A DNA stretch of 64,000 nucleotides from Oceanispirochaeta crateris (lineage in GTDB: Bacteria > Spirochaetota > Spirochaetia > DSM-2461). Both the position numbers and the translations under genes were made by a program. This document shows positions 28,459 to 36,569 of the stretch, in pieces (within the stretch, counting starts at the first letter, position 1; each line of letters opens with the position of its first letter). The notes beneath the pieces are model-generated. The model saw nothing but the letters and a program-made list of their open reading frames with translations. It was not told the DNA's origin and did not search any database. The stretch spans positions 1,488,001-1,552,000 of the forward strand of contig NZ_CP036150.1 of the NCBI RefSeq assembly GCF_008329965.1, given 5' to 3'.

Positions 28459-28488
28459 TTTACAGATCTCTCAAGAGATCTCTATCAA
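28459..28488 (-). promoter_or_regulatory. Promoter-operator candidate of the peroxiredoxin gene
   Basis: On the minus strand TTGATA (28483-28488) and TGTAAA (28459-28464) are 18 nt apart. An 18-bp palindrome AGATCTCTCAAGAGATCT (28464-28481; 8-bp arms, 2-nt centre) occupies the whole spacer, a usual operator position. It does not resemble the classical PerR box, so the binding protein is unknown. It could alternatively be a weak hairpin behind perR, but there is no T-run. Confidence 0.45.
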
Positions 28489-28524
28489 GTAATCGGAACG
28501 ATTATTAATAGACACTTAAAAAAA

Positions 28525-28902
28525 TCAGCCGCACTTACGGCATATCCCAAAAAATTCAAGTCGATGCTTATTGGTTTTCAGACCAAATTTCTTCTCGACC
28601 TGACTGTTTAACTCTTCCATTACCGGCATTTCCAAGTCACTGACTTCACCACAGTTCTCACAGACAAAATGGTAATGTCCACCCTTTTTGGCTTCATACC
28701 TGTCAAAGGTACTTCCAAAATCAATCCTGTCCACAAGATCCTGTTCAACAAGAATTGATAAATTTCGATAGACAGTTCCTAAACTCAGACGGCTGTTTTC
28801 CTTCTTGAGCTTGTCATAAATCCAATTTGCAGTCGGATGAATATTTGTTTCACGCAGAATATTGAGGATCTCATCTCTTTGTTTACTTTTTCTATATTCC
28901 AT
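28525..28902 (-). CDS. perR: Fur-family peroxide regulator (PerR-like)
   Basis: About 125 residues from the ATG at 28900-28902; a longer ORF to 28947 would add an unlikely hydrophobic leader. Winged-helix domain about 1-75, with recognition-helix region LSLGTVYRNLSIL. Structural zinc site: C81/C84 and C121/C124. Regulatory metal residues H22, H76, H78 and D89 fit a PerR-like site; the C-terminal HRLEFFGICRKC closely resembles PerR. PerR senses peroxide by metal-catalysed oxidation. A 7-1-7 palindrome lies just upstream and the peroxiredoxin gene just downstream. Confidence 0.88.
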   Translation of the reverse strand: MEYRKSKQRDEILNILRETNIHPTANWIYDKLKKENSRLSLGTVYRNLSILVEQDLVDRIDFGSTFDRYEAKKGGHYHFVCENCGEVSDLEMPVMEELNSQVEKKFGLKTNKHRLEFFGICRKCG

Positions 28903-28921
28903 CCCACAACCAATAATAAGA

Positions 28922-28961
28922 ATTGTTACTAACAATATACTCCTCAAAATTTATAAGTCAA
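28922..28961 (-). promoter_or_regulatory. perR promoter with a 7-1-7 palindromic operator
   Basis: On the minus strand TTGACT (28956-28961) and TATATT (28934-28939) are spaced 16 nt. A perfect palindrome ATTGTTACTAACAAT (28922-28936; 7-bp arms, single central base) overlaps the -10 element. The 7-1-7 geometry is that of Fur/PerR family operators, though the base sequence differs from the B. subtilis PerR box. Confidence 0.5.
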
Positions 28962-29032
28962 TACTTTCTTTGCCAAATAAAGCAGTCTATATGTTTATTT
29001 TCATATATTCCTATAATTTAATCTATTTCTGT

Positions 29033-32000
29033 CTATGCTTTGACTTCAAAAACATCTAAAAGCTTTTCAAATTCCATGGGTTTGTAGAAATAAAAGCCCT
29101 GAATTTCATCGCAGGATTTCTCTGTGAGAAATGAAATTTGTGAATTACTTTCAACTCCTTCTGCAATGACCTTGAGACCCATACTCTTAGAAAGAGCAAT
29201 GATAAAACTGGTTATCGATTCATCATGAGTACTTTTTGAAATTCCCTGAATAAATTGCTTATCAATTTTGATTCTATCTACAGGAAGGTGTCTGAGACGG
29301 GAGAGGGATGAATACTCTGTACCGAAATCATCAATTGACAGAGTGATTCCAAGCTCTCTCAAGTTCTTCAAAACTTGCTGAACATCTGTAAAATCACCCA
29401 TGGCGATGCTTTCAGTTATTTCTAACTCCAAATATTCCGGCTTTAACTCACTTTGATAAAGGGTCTCCTTGACCATGTCCACTAAGGATGAACCGCTAAA
29501 TTGTTTTACAGACAAATTCACAGCCACCCGAATACACGGTCCTCCCCGGTCCTGCAGGTCTTTGTTGTCTTTGCATGCCTTGTACAAAACCCATTTCCCA
29601 ATATCATTTATTAAACCGATATCCTCAGCCAGAGGAATAAAGTCCAAAGGTGGTAAGAGTCCTTTTTCTGGATGGTTCCAGCGGATAAGTGCCTCCATGC
29701 CAATGATTTTAGTACCGCTTATATCCGTTTGCGGTTGGTAATTTAGAACAAATTCGTCTCTTTCCAAGGCTCTGTACAACTCGTTTGATAATTGCATTTT
29801 CTCATCGGCGGTCTTATTCATTTCCTGGCTAAAAAAAGTGTAGCGATTCTTCCCCTCCCCTTTTGAAACATACATCGCTGTATCGGCATTCTTAAATAAG
29901 AGCTCTCCATTCTTACCATCTCCAGGAAAACAACTGATCCCCAGACTTCCTGTGATATAAAATTTTTCACCGGCCAAACTAATGGGTTCCACCAGGGCTT
30001 GCAGGAGCTTCTCTGCAATAGCTGCAGCCTCATTCTGATTGTTTAACTGAGATAAAATAAACAGGAACTCGTCTCCACCAAACCGGGACATGGTATCATA
30101 GTCCCGAATTCGACTCGATAAGGTCTCTGCAACACGGCGCAGAAGCAGATCACCCGCATCATGTCCCATGGTATCATTAATGTATTTGAATGAATCGAGA
30201 TCCATCATGATGACAGCAACAGTTTTTTCAGTCCGATCTGCCAAGGCTAAGGCCTTATCCAACTGATCAAAGAAAAACAAACGATTAGGAAGTCCCGTGA
30301 GGGCATCATAGTAGGCCATAAAACTGATTTTTTGTTCATTCTCAATCTTCAATAACCCATCAGCAATGAGATTAGATGGGATGCCCATAATCTGCCTCAT
30401 TTCTTTGATGCTGATGGGATGGATTGGATTACTGAAATTCAATCCGAGAATAGAGTATAAATGGCCTTCCCGAATTTCACTCACAGCAACAAGAGATGTT
30501 ACAGAAGGATGAAACATTTTTTTAAACCAGTCAAAATCAGAAGGAAGCAAATTCAAATCTTCAATATATACAGGGTTTTCCGCCATCATGAGTTGTAAAA
30601 ACTGGTCAAACTTATATTCTGAAACCTCCGGGGGAAGCTCCCAATCTATAGGATTTCCGCCAATGCCCCAATTGTAAATATTCTGGATACTTCGATTCTC
30701 CTTGCCACAACAAACAAGAAATGCTTCCCGGGCGTTCGAGAAGAGACCCAATTCTTCAAGAATCGATTCAAAACACTCCTTCTGGTTCTCATGACTGATG
30801 GTTACAAGACTGGAGGAAATCCTGGAAATCATCTCCTGATAAGCTATACGGCTCTCATTTTCGTTTAAGCGGTTTAAATAAACTTTATGTATATAGGAAG
30901 CAATGAAAGCACTCACTATGAAAAACAGAATTTTGGGCAGATAAATCAAAACCATATTTCTGTAATGAGGTTCTTTTGAGAGTATCATCAGCCAAATATT
31001 TCCCAGAACAGATACTGATGCAACAGAATATAACAAATGCTTTTTGTTATATAGTATAGAAATAAAGATAATAGGAATAGGAAAAGTCCAAGCATAGTTA
31101 TAAATTTCCTGATTAGAGAGAAAGGCCATAATCATCAATATGGATATATTGACAGTAACAAGCATAATATTATCTCTATCCTTCCCATTGATAACAATAC
31201 GGGGTAGAAAAAGCAGAATAGTCCCTGTTACAAGTAATGAGAGACTAAACTGTACGCTACTATAATGGTCCTGTAGGAGTATGGTTTGGATGATCATATA
31301 AACTATGCTGATCAGAATAAACAAACTGCTCAAATATTGATAAAATCGAAGCTGTTCGAATTCACTTAAAATAACTCCTGTTGATACTTTTTTTAAATCT
31401 TCCGATTCGGGCATGACATGGTTCCGCTTTATTTCATAAAATAAAACTGATAGGGGCATTAATATAAACAGATGAGCCATGGAGGGGATCTTGGCTGCAA
31501 TTATCAAATTCAAAAAAATTTCCAAAAATGCTCCGAGTCCCAGTGCCGCAATGAATGAAAGCGCAATTCTCAATACCCGGATCTCTTCTTTTTTATTCTT
31601 GCGGAACTTCCAGAATAACAAAATTCCAAAAACAAGAATTGAATAAGTCATGTAATAAATATTAAAAAAAGTGTTCCAAAAACTATTTACCTGGAGATTC
31701 GCCCATCCAAAATATGTTTGTATGAGTTGATATTCACTGTTGGCTATTGTCCCAATGACTGAGAAAACAGCGATACAAACTATTGCTGGAAGATAAATGG
31801 CGTATAGAATTTTCTTTTTGAGAATTGTCTCTCCCCAAAAGAGGACTAGGAAAAAATGCAGCAGAAAGCTGTAAAGGGTAGACCAGCCAAAAACAGCCAC
31901 TCGTCTCCATACCAAGGAGATCTCATATTCTGGTGCAACACCCGCAAACATGAGGGAAGAGATCCAAATACTAAGAGAGAGACTAAGGAGAGAAAAAAGT

Positions 32001-32110
32001 CTGTTTATTGGTGATTTTTGGTTTAGAGAAAAGGCCCACATTCCAATAAGGAAACAGAAGGAAAAAGCAATATAAGCAGACAGTTGATATAAAAAATATA
32101 AAAGTATCAA
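29033..32110 (-). CDS. Membrane-bound GGDEF-EAL cyclic di-GMP enzyme
   Basis: A 1025-residue signalling protein. About 11-12 membrane helices fill residues 1-400; the first block resembles the 7TM module found before histidine kinases. A GAF-like region spans about 430-580. The GGDEF domain contains the intact motif RFGGDEF with an RxxD inhibitory site just ahead (RDYDTMS). The EAL domain retains GMEALIRW, VNLSVKQF, LEITES, IDDFGTEYSS and IAEGVES, so both cyclase and phosphodiesterase appear intact. The start is TTG with AGGTGA upstream. Confidence 0.93.
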   Translation of the reverse strand: MILLYFLYQLSAYIAFSFCFLIGMWAFSLNQKSPINRLFSLLSLSLSIWISSLMFAGVAPEYEISLVWRRVAVFGWSTLYSFLLHFFLVLFWGETILKKKILYAIYLPAIVCIAVFSVIGTIANSEYQLIQTYFGWANLQVNSFWNTFFNIYYMTYSILVFGILLFWKFRKNKKEEIRVLRIALSFIAALGLGAFLEIFLNLIIAAKIPSMAHLFILMPLSVLFYEIKRNHVMPESEDLKKVSTGVILSEFEQLRFYQYLSSLFILISIVYMIIQTILLQDHYSSVQFSLSLLVTGTILLFLPRIVINGKDRDNIMLVTVNISILMIMAFLSNQEIYNYAWTFPIPIIFISILYNKKHLLYSVASVSVLGNIWLMILSKEPHYRNMVLIYLPKILFFIVSAFIASYIHKVYLNRLNENESRIAYQEMISRISSSLVTISHENQKECFESILEELGLFSNAREAFLVCCGKENRSIQNIYNWGIGGNPIDWELPPEVSEYKFDQFLQLMMAENPVYIEDLNLLPSDFDWFKKMFHPSVTSLVAVSEIREGHLYSILGLNFSNPIHPISIKEMRQIMGIPSNLIADGLLKIENEQKISFMAYYDALTGLPNRLFFFDQLDKALALADRTEKTVAVIMMDLDSFKYINDTMGHDAGDLLLRRVAETLSSRIRDYDTMSRFGGDEFLFILSQLNNQNEAAAIAEKLLQALVEPISLAGEKFYITGSLGISCFPGDGKNGELLFKNADTAMYVSKGEGKNRYTFFSQEMNKTADEKMQLSNELYRALERDEFVLNYQPQTDISGTKIIGMEALIRWNHPEKGLLPPLDFIPLAEDIGLINDIGKWVLYKACKDNKDLQDRGGPCIRVAVNLSVKQFSGSSLVDMVKETLYQSELKPEYLELEITESIAMGDFTDVQQVLKNLRELGITLSIDDFGTEYSSLSRLRHLPVDRIKIDKQFIQGISKSTHDESITSFIIALSKSMGLKVIAEGVESNSQISFLTEKSCDEIQGFYFYKPMEFEKLLDVFEVKA

Positions 32111-32329
32111 AGCATCACCTAGAAAGATTCATTTCAATAACAATGACTAAAAGTCATCAGCATTAATAAATATCATTTGTTTACAAAATACAACCCGGAA
32201 GAGAGAAGAAGTATCTAATCAGGTTAAAAAATATTTCTTTCCTGATCACTTATGATTCATTTATAGTTTGTTCAATCCCCTTTAGCAAGAAATCATGGGA
32301 TTCCTATATCAAATAAAATTAGATTGCCT

Positions 32330-32337
32330 GATTTGTC
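32330..32337. repeat. Left target-site duplication of the IS256-family element
   Basis: GATTTGTC, identical to the 8 bp immediately beyond the right end (33665-33672). Eight-base duplications are usual for IS256-family insertion. Confidence 0.92.
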
Positions 32338-33664
32338 GACCCTGTAAATAAAACTGTGTAACTGCCTAATTCTGAATAGCCCAAAAAGGGCAATAGGAGT
32401 TAGGATGAATAGTATCATGATAGACAAAGATCGTTTGGATGAGTTAGCCACAGAATTGGCTAAAGGGGTTAAGACCGAGGCAGACTTGGCTGATCCTCTT
32501 GGCCAGCTGATGAAGCTGACAATTGAAAAAGCTCTAAATGCTGAAATGGATAATCATCTTGGTTATGAAAAGCATTCTCGGAAAGGGCACAACAAAAAAA
32601 ATAGCCGTAATGGCTACAATTCAAAGAAAGTAAAAACTGATTCAGGGGAACTTGAAATAGAAACACCTCGGGATAGAGACTCAGAGTTTGAACCTCAAAT
32701 GGTTAAGAAAGGTCAAAGAAGACTTCTAGGTTTTGATCAGAAGATTCTCACCCTTTACGCCAAAGGCCAGACAACCAGAGATATCGCTGAGACACTTAAA
32801 GATTTATATGGTGTAGATGTCTCTCATACCCTTATTTCTCAGGTAACAGATTCTGTTCTTGAAGAAGTGGAACAGTGGCAGAACCGCCCCTTGGACAGCT
32901 TATATCCCATCATTTATCTGGATTGCATCGTAGTCAAAGTACATCAGGACAAACGGGTCATCAAAAAGGCTGTTTACCTGGCTCTAGGGATCACTACTGA
33001 AGGTATAAAGGAATTATTGGGGCTCTGGATCTCTGAGAACGAAGGAGCCAAATTCTGGCTTTCTGTGCTGACAGAGCTCCAGAACCGGGGTGTTCAGGAT
33101 ATCTTTATAGCGTGTGTCGATGGACTAACTGGATTTCCTGAAGCTATCAATACCGTCTATCCTAAAACAAAGATTCAGCTCTGTATTGTACATATGGTCA
33201 GGAACTCCTTGAAATATGTTTCATACAAGGATCGAAAGGAAGCTGCTAGAGATTTGAAGGCAATCTACTCATCAATCACTCTGGATGAAGCAGAAAGAGA
33301 GCTTAATAATTTTGCTGAAAAGTGGGATAGCCAGTATGGCTCTATTAGTAAAATGTGGAAAAGACATTGGGAAAATCTGATAGCAATTTATGATTACCCA
33401 GATGAAATCCGGAAAATCATCTATACCACTAATGCAATAGAATCTTTGAACAGTGTCATTCGAAAAGCGATCAAGAATCGGAAGATCTTTCCCAATGACA
33501 AATCTGCATTTAAGATCGTATACTTGGCTATACAGCAGGCCTCCAAAAAATGGACTATGCCACTAAGAGCATGGAAACCTGCCATGAATCGATTTCAGTT
33601 GGAATATGGAGATCGATTTACAGATGAATAAGTTAGGCATTTACACAGGAAACTTTACAGGCTC
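32338..33664 (+). mobile_element. Complete IS256-family insertion sequence (1327 bp)
   Basis: The element is bounded by imperfect 32-bp inverted repeats, left 32338-32369 and right 33633-33664, matching at 25 of 32 positions by my count; the ends read GACCCTGTAAA and GAGCCTGTAAA (inward). It holds one intact transposase gene and is flanked by a perfect 8-bp target duplication. Intact ends, gene and duplication point to a recent insertion. It landed next to a hairpin (33673-33696) in the gap between the cyclic di-GMP gene and the flavodiiron gene and disrupts no visible gene. Confidence 0.95.
32405..33631 (+). CDS. IS256-family transposase (Mutator-type DDE)
   Basis: A 408-residue transposase. 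The catalytic triad is readable as D173 (YLDCIVVKV), D239 (ACVDGLTGFPEA) and E346 (TTNAIESLNSVIRK), each in the block typical of the IS256/Mutator superfamily. An N-terminal helix-turn-helix-like region binds DNA (GQTTRDIAETLKDLYG, about 121-136). AGGAG precedes the ATG and a small GCCC-A5-GGGC hairpin (32379-32391) lies ahead of it, which may limit read-through translation. The stop codon lies at the edge of the right inverted repeat. The frame is intact. Confidence 0.97.
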   Translation: MNSIMIDKDRLDELATELAKGVKTEADLADPLGQLMKLTIEKALNAEMDNHLGYEKHSRKGHNKKNSRNGYNSKKVKTDSGELEIETPRDRDSEFEPQMVKKGQRRLLGFDQKILTLYAKGQTTRDIAETLKDLYGVDVSHTLISQVTDSVLEEVEQWQNRPLDSLYPIIYLDCIVVKVHQDKRVIKKAVYLALGITTEGIKELLGLWISENEGAKFWLSVLTELQNRGVQDIFIACVDGLTGFPEAINTVYPKTKIQLCIVHMVRNSLKYVSYKDRKEAARDLKAIYSSITLDEAERELNNFAEKWDSQYGSISKMWKRHWENLIAIYDYPDEIRKIIYTTNAIESLNSVIRKAIKNRKIFPNDKSAFKIVYLAIQQASKKWTMPLRAWKPAMNRFQLEYGDRFTDE

Positions 33665-33672
33665 GATTTGTC
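33665..33672. repeat. Right target-site duplication of the IS256-family element
   Basis: GATTTGTC, a perfect copy of 32330-32337. Confidence 0.92.
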
Positions 33673-33696
33673 CCGGCCTCTGATTCTAAAGGCCGG
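33673..33696 (-). terminator. Hairpin after the flavodiiron gene
   Basis: A 7-bp GC-rich stem CCGGCCT / AGGCCGG with a 10-nt loop lies 11 nt beyond the flavodiiron stop codon. No T-run follows in either the present or the reconstructed pre-insertion sequence, so it may terminate weakly or protect the 3' end. The insertion sequence sits directly against it. Confidence 0.5.
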
Positions 33697-33706
33697 AATT
33701 CTTCCC

Positions 33707-34930
33707 TCACTCTGCCATCATCAGATCAAGGGTATGATACACGGCTCTTTTAAATCCTGTTCTACTTTCTTCGTTCAAAGAGAATCTGATCCTTATGGGA
33801 AAATAGACATCTGTCATTCCTGTAGACTTCACGATTTGACTCGTATTGAGCGTTGTAAACCCTGATTGATTCAAATAATCCTGAATGATTTCAATGGGCT
33901 CACCGCTCCATCCATAAGAACCGAAGGCCACAGCGTATTTTCCTTCGAGATCGATTGTCTCCAGCTTCTTCAACACAGATTCCATATTCCCGATCATATC
34001 GGCATATCGTGTCGACGTCCCAAAGAAGACAATATCAGCTTTATTGATTTCAGAAACAACAGCATCAAGTTCTGTACGATTCACATCTATCACATTCATC
34101 TCAATGCCATTAGCCTCGTAAAGTTCTTTTATTTCACTGGCAATTTCGCGTGTATTCCCCGTCATTGACGAATATAAAACCAGACCCTTCCGGGATGTTT
34201 CTACATTGCGGCTCATATCATCATAGATCTGTATAAATTTTTGTACATCTTCTCTAAGTAAATATCCATGGGAAGGTGCGATGAGAGCAATATCCAGTCC
34301 TTTAATCTTTTCAATCATTTCCCTTACATACATCCGGTGAGGATGCATTATCAGGGTATAATACGTCTTAAAATCCTCAAGGATGTCATTTGATTCTTTG
34401 TCGTTAAAGTAATGTTCATTGGCAACATGGGTAGAGAAAATGTCACAAGAAAAAAGAGTTTTGTCTTCTACACAATAGGTCACCATCGTTTCTTCCGTGT
34501 GCAGATAGGGTGTTTCGATAAAAGACAGAGTTTTTCCACCAATATCCAGGGTATCACCAGTCTTAACAACCAGAAAGGTTCTGTCATGGAGTTTATACAT
34601 CTCTTTCAGTTCATACACAGCGGCCTGTGTGCAGACAATAACAGCATTGACGGCCTTAGCGGCCAGAGTTCTCAATCCCCCCGAATGATCTGGTTCGGTA
34701 TGGTTGATCACAATATACTGGATTTCCTCAAGATTGATCTCTTTTTCCAAATTATCCCGAAATTCTTTACCAAATGAGATATCCACTGTATCAATAATTG
34801 TCGGCTTCTCTGATTTAATCAGATAACTGTTGTATGTCGTCCCCTTAGTCAGAATAAGTCTATGAAAGGGAACATCACGGTTATCAACCTTACCTACCCA
34901 AAAAGTATTGTCATGAATTTGAATACTCAT
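33707..34930 (-). CDS. Flavodiiron protein (A-type flavoprotein, O2/NO reductase)
   Basis: About 407 residues. The N-terminal metallo-beta-lactamase-like domain keeps the diiron ligands H77-x-E79-x-D81, H144, D163 and H221 (motifs NHTEPDHSGG, YLHTEET, SCDIFSTH, PSHGYL). The C-terminal flavodoxin domain (from about 250, LVLYSSMTGNTREIA) binds FMN. Such enzymes reduce oxygen or nitric oxide in anaerobes. The start is ATG 34928-34930 with GGAGG five bases upstream; the longer frame would translate its own Shine-Dalgarno. Two Crp/Fnr-like boxes lie upstream and an Fnr-like gene follows that. Confidence 0.94.
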   Translation of the reverse strand: MSIQIHDNTFWVGKVDNRDVPFHRLILTKGTTYNSYLIKSEKPTIIDTVDISFGKEFRDNLEKEINLEEIQYIVINHTEPDHSGGLRTLAAKAVNAVIVCTQAAVYELKEMYKLHDRTFLVVKTGDTLDIGGKTLSFIETPYLHTEETMVTYCVEDKTLFSCDIFSTHVANEHYFNDKESNDILEDFKTYYTLIMHPHRMYVREMIEKIKGLDIALIAPSHGYLLREDVQKFIQIYDDMSRNVETSRKGLVLYSSMTGNTREIASEIKELYEANGIEMNVIDVNRTELDAVVSEINKADIVFFGTSTRYADMIGNMESVLKKLETIDLEGKYAVAFGSYGWSGEPIEIIQDYLNQSGFTTLNTSQIVKSTGMTDVYFPIRIRFSLNEESRTGFKRAVYHTLDLMMAE

Positions 34931-34960
34931 CTCTACCTCCAAAATATTTCATAATCTGAT

Positions 34961-34974
34961 TTGAGGATAATCAA
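34961..34974. promoter_or_regulatory. Fnr-like binding site upstream of the flavodiiron gene
   Basis: The plus strand reads TTGAGGATAATCAA, matching the Fnr consensus TTGAT-N4-ATCAA at 9 of 10 positions. It ends 30 nt before the flavodiiron ATG, close enough to overlap a promoter, so repression is at least as likely as activation. Confidence 0.55.
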
Positions 34975-34990
34975 GAATAGAGATTCAAAA

Positions 34991-35006
34991 TGTGATTTGG
35001 AGCACA
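34991..35006. promoter_or_regulatory. Second Crp/Fnr-type box upstream of the flavodiiron gene
   Basis: TGTGATTTGGAGCACA matches the Crp-type consensus TGTGA-N6-TCACA at 9 of 10 positions. It lies 16 nt upstream of the Fnr-like box and 13 nt after the end of the regulator gene. Confidence 0.45.
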
Positions 35007-35019
35007 GTTTTAGAATTTT

Positions 35020-35742
35020 TTAAAGAAAATTCATCAATTCATCCATTTCAAGAATGATAATCGTTTTATTTCCTTTGGTCTGAAGTATGCCTAAGTGCTC
35101 AAACTGACTCAGCTTGCGGCTCATGGTTTCTCTGGTGACCCCGGCATAACTGGCCATTTCTTCTCTGTTGATGGGAATATTCACATGTATTTGATTGTTC
35201 TTTGTAATCCCATACTTTTCGGATAATTCAAGAAGAACATAGGCCACTTTGGAATTCGTATCATTGGTCGACAGATTTTGAACCAGATTCTCCGTCTGAA
35301 TTAATCTTCTGGAAATTTCTGTCATAATTTTTCGATTGATATCAGGATGTTCTCTCAAAAGCCCATCCATATCGGATTTAGAAAGAGTGCAGATTTTTAC
35401 TTCTGAAATGGCAATAGCCGAAAAGTTATATGGTTCATCTTCACTGAATAAGTAAAATTCACCAAAAAAAGATCCATTTGAAAGAATCCTCAGAATCTGT
35501 TCTTTCCCATCTTTATTAAATTTTGACAGTTTAACCTTACCATCATTGACAATATATAACCTGGATGAAATATCTCCTTCATGACAGAGGTATTCCCCTT
35601 TTGAATAGCTTTTATGTCCAGTCAAGCTCACAATTTTTTGTATATCCTTATCAAGAAGTGAAGAAAAAATTGAGACTTTTTTAGCACAAAGATTATTATG
35701 ACAGGTTCTGCAAAGACCTGTTTCACCTTGGTCGACGTTCAT
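35020..35742 (-). CDS. Crp/Fnr-family regulator with N-terminal cysteine cluster
   Basis: About 240 residues from ATG 35740-35742. The N-terminus has C11-x2-C14-x4-C19 (CRTCHNNLC), a pattern suited to an Fnr-type [4Fe-4S] oxygen or NO sensor. A cyclic-nucleotide-binding-like beta-roll covers about 25-140, then a dimer helix, then a winged-helix domain with recognition helix YAGVTRETMSRKLSQFEHLG (about 195-214). Glu and Arg in VTRETMSR fit Fnr-like DNA recognition. The flavodiiron gene lies directly downstream, and an inverted repeat lies upstream. Confidence 0.88.
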   Translation of the reverse strand: MNVDQGETGLCRTCHNNLCAKKVSIFSSLLDKDIQKIVSLTGHKSYSKGEYLCHEGDISSRLYIVNDGKVKLSKFNKDGKEQILRILSNGSFFGEFYLFSEDEPYNFSAIAISEVKICTLSKSDMDGLLREHPDINRKIMTEISRRLIQTENLVQNLSTNDTNSKVAYVLLELSEKYGITKNNQIHVNIPINREEMASYAGVTRETMSRKLSQFEHLGILQTKGNKTIIILEMDELMNFL

Positions 35743-35766
35743 TATCCCCAATATAGAAGGTGCCTG

Positions 35767-35807
35767 TTCTTAAGTCAAATGATTGTCCCTGCAATACGAC
35801 TTAAGAA
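35767..35807. promoter_or_regulatory. Perfect long inverted repeat upstream of the Fnr-like gene
   Basis: TTCTTAAGTC (35767-35776) and GACTTAAGAA (35798-35807) are exact reverse complements separated by 21 nt, so the half-sites lie about three helical turns apart. Each half contains CTTAAG. The repeat sits 24 nt upstream of the regulator's ATG and does not resemble an Fnr box. An operator for another factor, or a transcript hairpin behind the ABC region, are both possible. Confidence 0.5.
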
Positions 35808-35831
35808 AGTCCTTTAATTCCCGAATATGCA

Positions 35832-36569
35832 TCAATTATACTTTAATACTGTATTGAAAAACCGGCTGACCCTCTCGTCAGAGTTCTGAACAAAGAGCTC
35901 TTCAGGTGTCCCCTGCCCTATCAATCCGCCATCTCCCACAAAGAGGATATAGTCAGCAGCCTGTCTGGCAAAACCCATTTCATGAGTCACAAGGATCAGA
36001 CGCATTCCTTCACTCCGAAGCTCTCCGATCAAATCAAGAACCTCAGAGGTAAATTCAGGGTCCAAAGCAGAAGTCGGTTCATCCAGCAAAAGGAATTCAG
36101 GACCAATGGCCACGGCTCTGCAGATGGCGATTCTCTGTTTCTGACCTCCCGAGAGTTGTGCAGGCTTTTTAAACGCCTGGTCCGCTAGATTAAACCTTTC
36201 CAAAAGCACTAAAGCCTCATCCTGGGCCTGCTTTTCCTTGTATCCATGCACTTTCACAAGGGGGAGTGTAATATTCTCCAAGGCTGTGAGATGTGGGAAA
36301 AGGTTGTAGGATTGAAATACCATGCCAATCCTTTTTCTATACTCACGCAAACTTTCTTCACTCTTAAATTCGATAAGCCGGTCATTGATGAGTATATTTC
36401 CACCATCGGGCTGTTCGAGTCCTGCGATCAAACGCAGAAGCGTAGTTTTCCCTCCGCCTGAGGGACCTATCAATACAAGAGAGCGTACATCTCCCAGGGT
36501 GAGAGATATTTTATCCAGGACCTTCAATTCACCATAGTGTTTACTTAATTGATCAAGCTCAAGTTTCAT
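35832..36569 (-). CDS. Polar amino-acid ABC transporter, ATP-binding protein
   Basis: A 245-residue ABC ATPase of the GlnQ/ArtP type. Walker A is GPSGGGKT (35-42), signature LSGGQKQR, Walker B LLLDEPTSALDPE, and the switch His is in LVTHEMGFAR. It energises the permease whose gene overlaps it by 11 nt. The substrate cannot be fixed but the family handles polar amino acids. Confidence 0.94.
   Translation of the reverse strand: MKLELDQLSKHYGELKVLDKISLTLGDVRSLVLIGPSGGGKTTLLRLIAGLEQPDGGNILINDRLIEFKSEESLREYRKRIGMVFQSYNLFPHLTALENITLPLVKVHGYKEKQAQDEALVLLERFNLADQAFKKPAQLSGGQKQRIAICRAVAIGPEFLLLDEPTSALDPEFTSEVLDLIGELRSEGMRLILVTHEMGFARQAADYILFVGDGGLIGQGTPEELFVQNSDERVSRFFNTVLKYN

Noticed and set aside
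32219-32246. ATCAGG...CCTGAT inverted repeat before the insertion sequence
   Set aside because: Short arms, long AT-rich loop and no gene end nearby on the right strand; not convincing as terminator or operator.
33668-33865. Plus-strand 65-codon frame after the insertion sequence
   Set aside because: Antisense to the flavodiiron gene end and the hairpin; no ribosome site.
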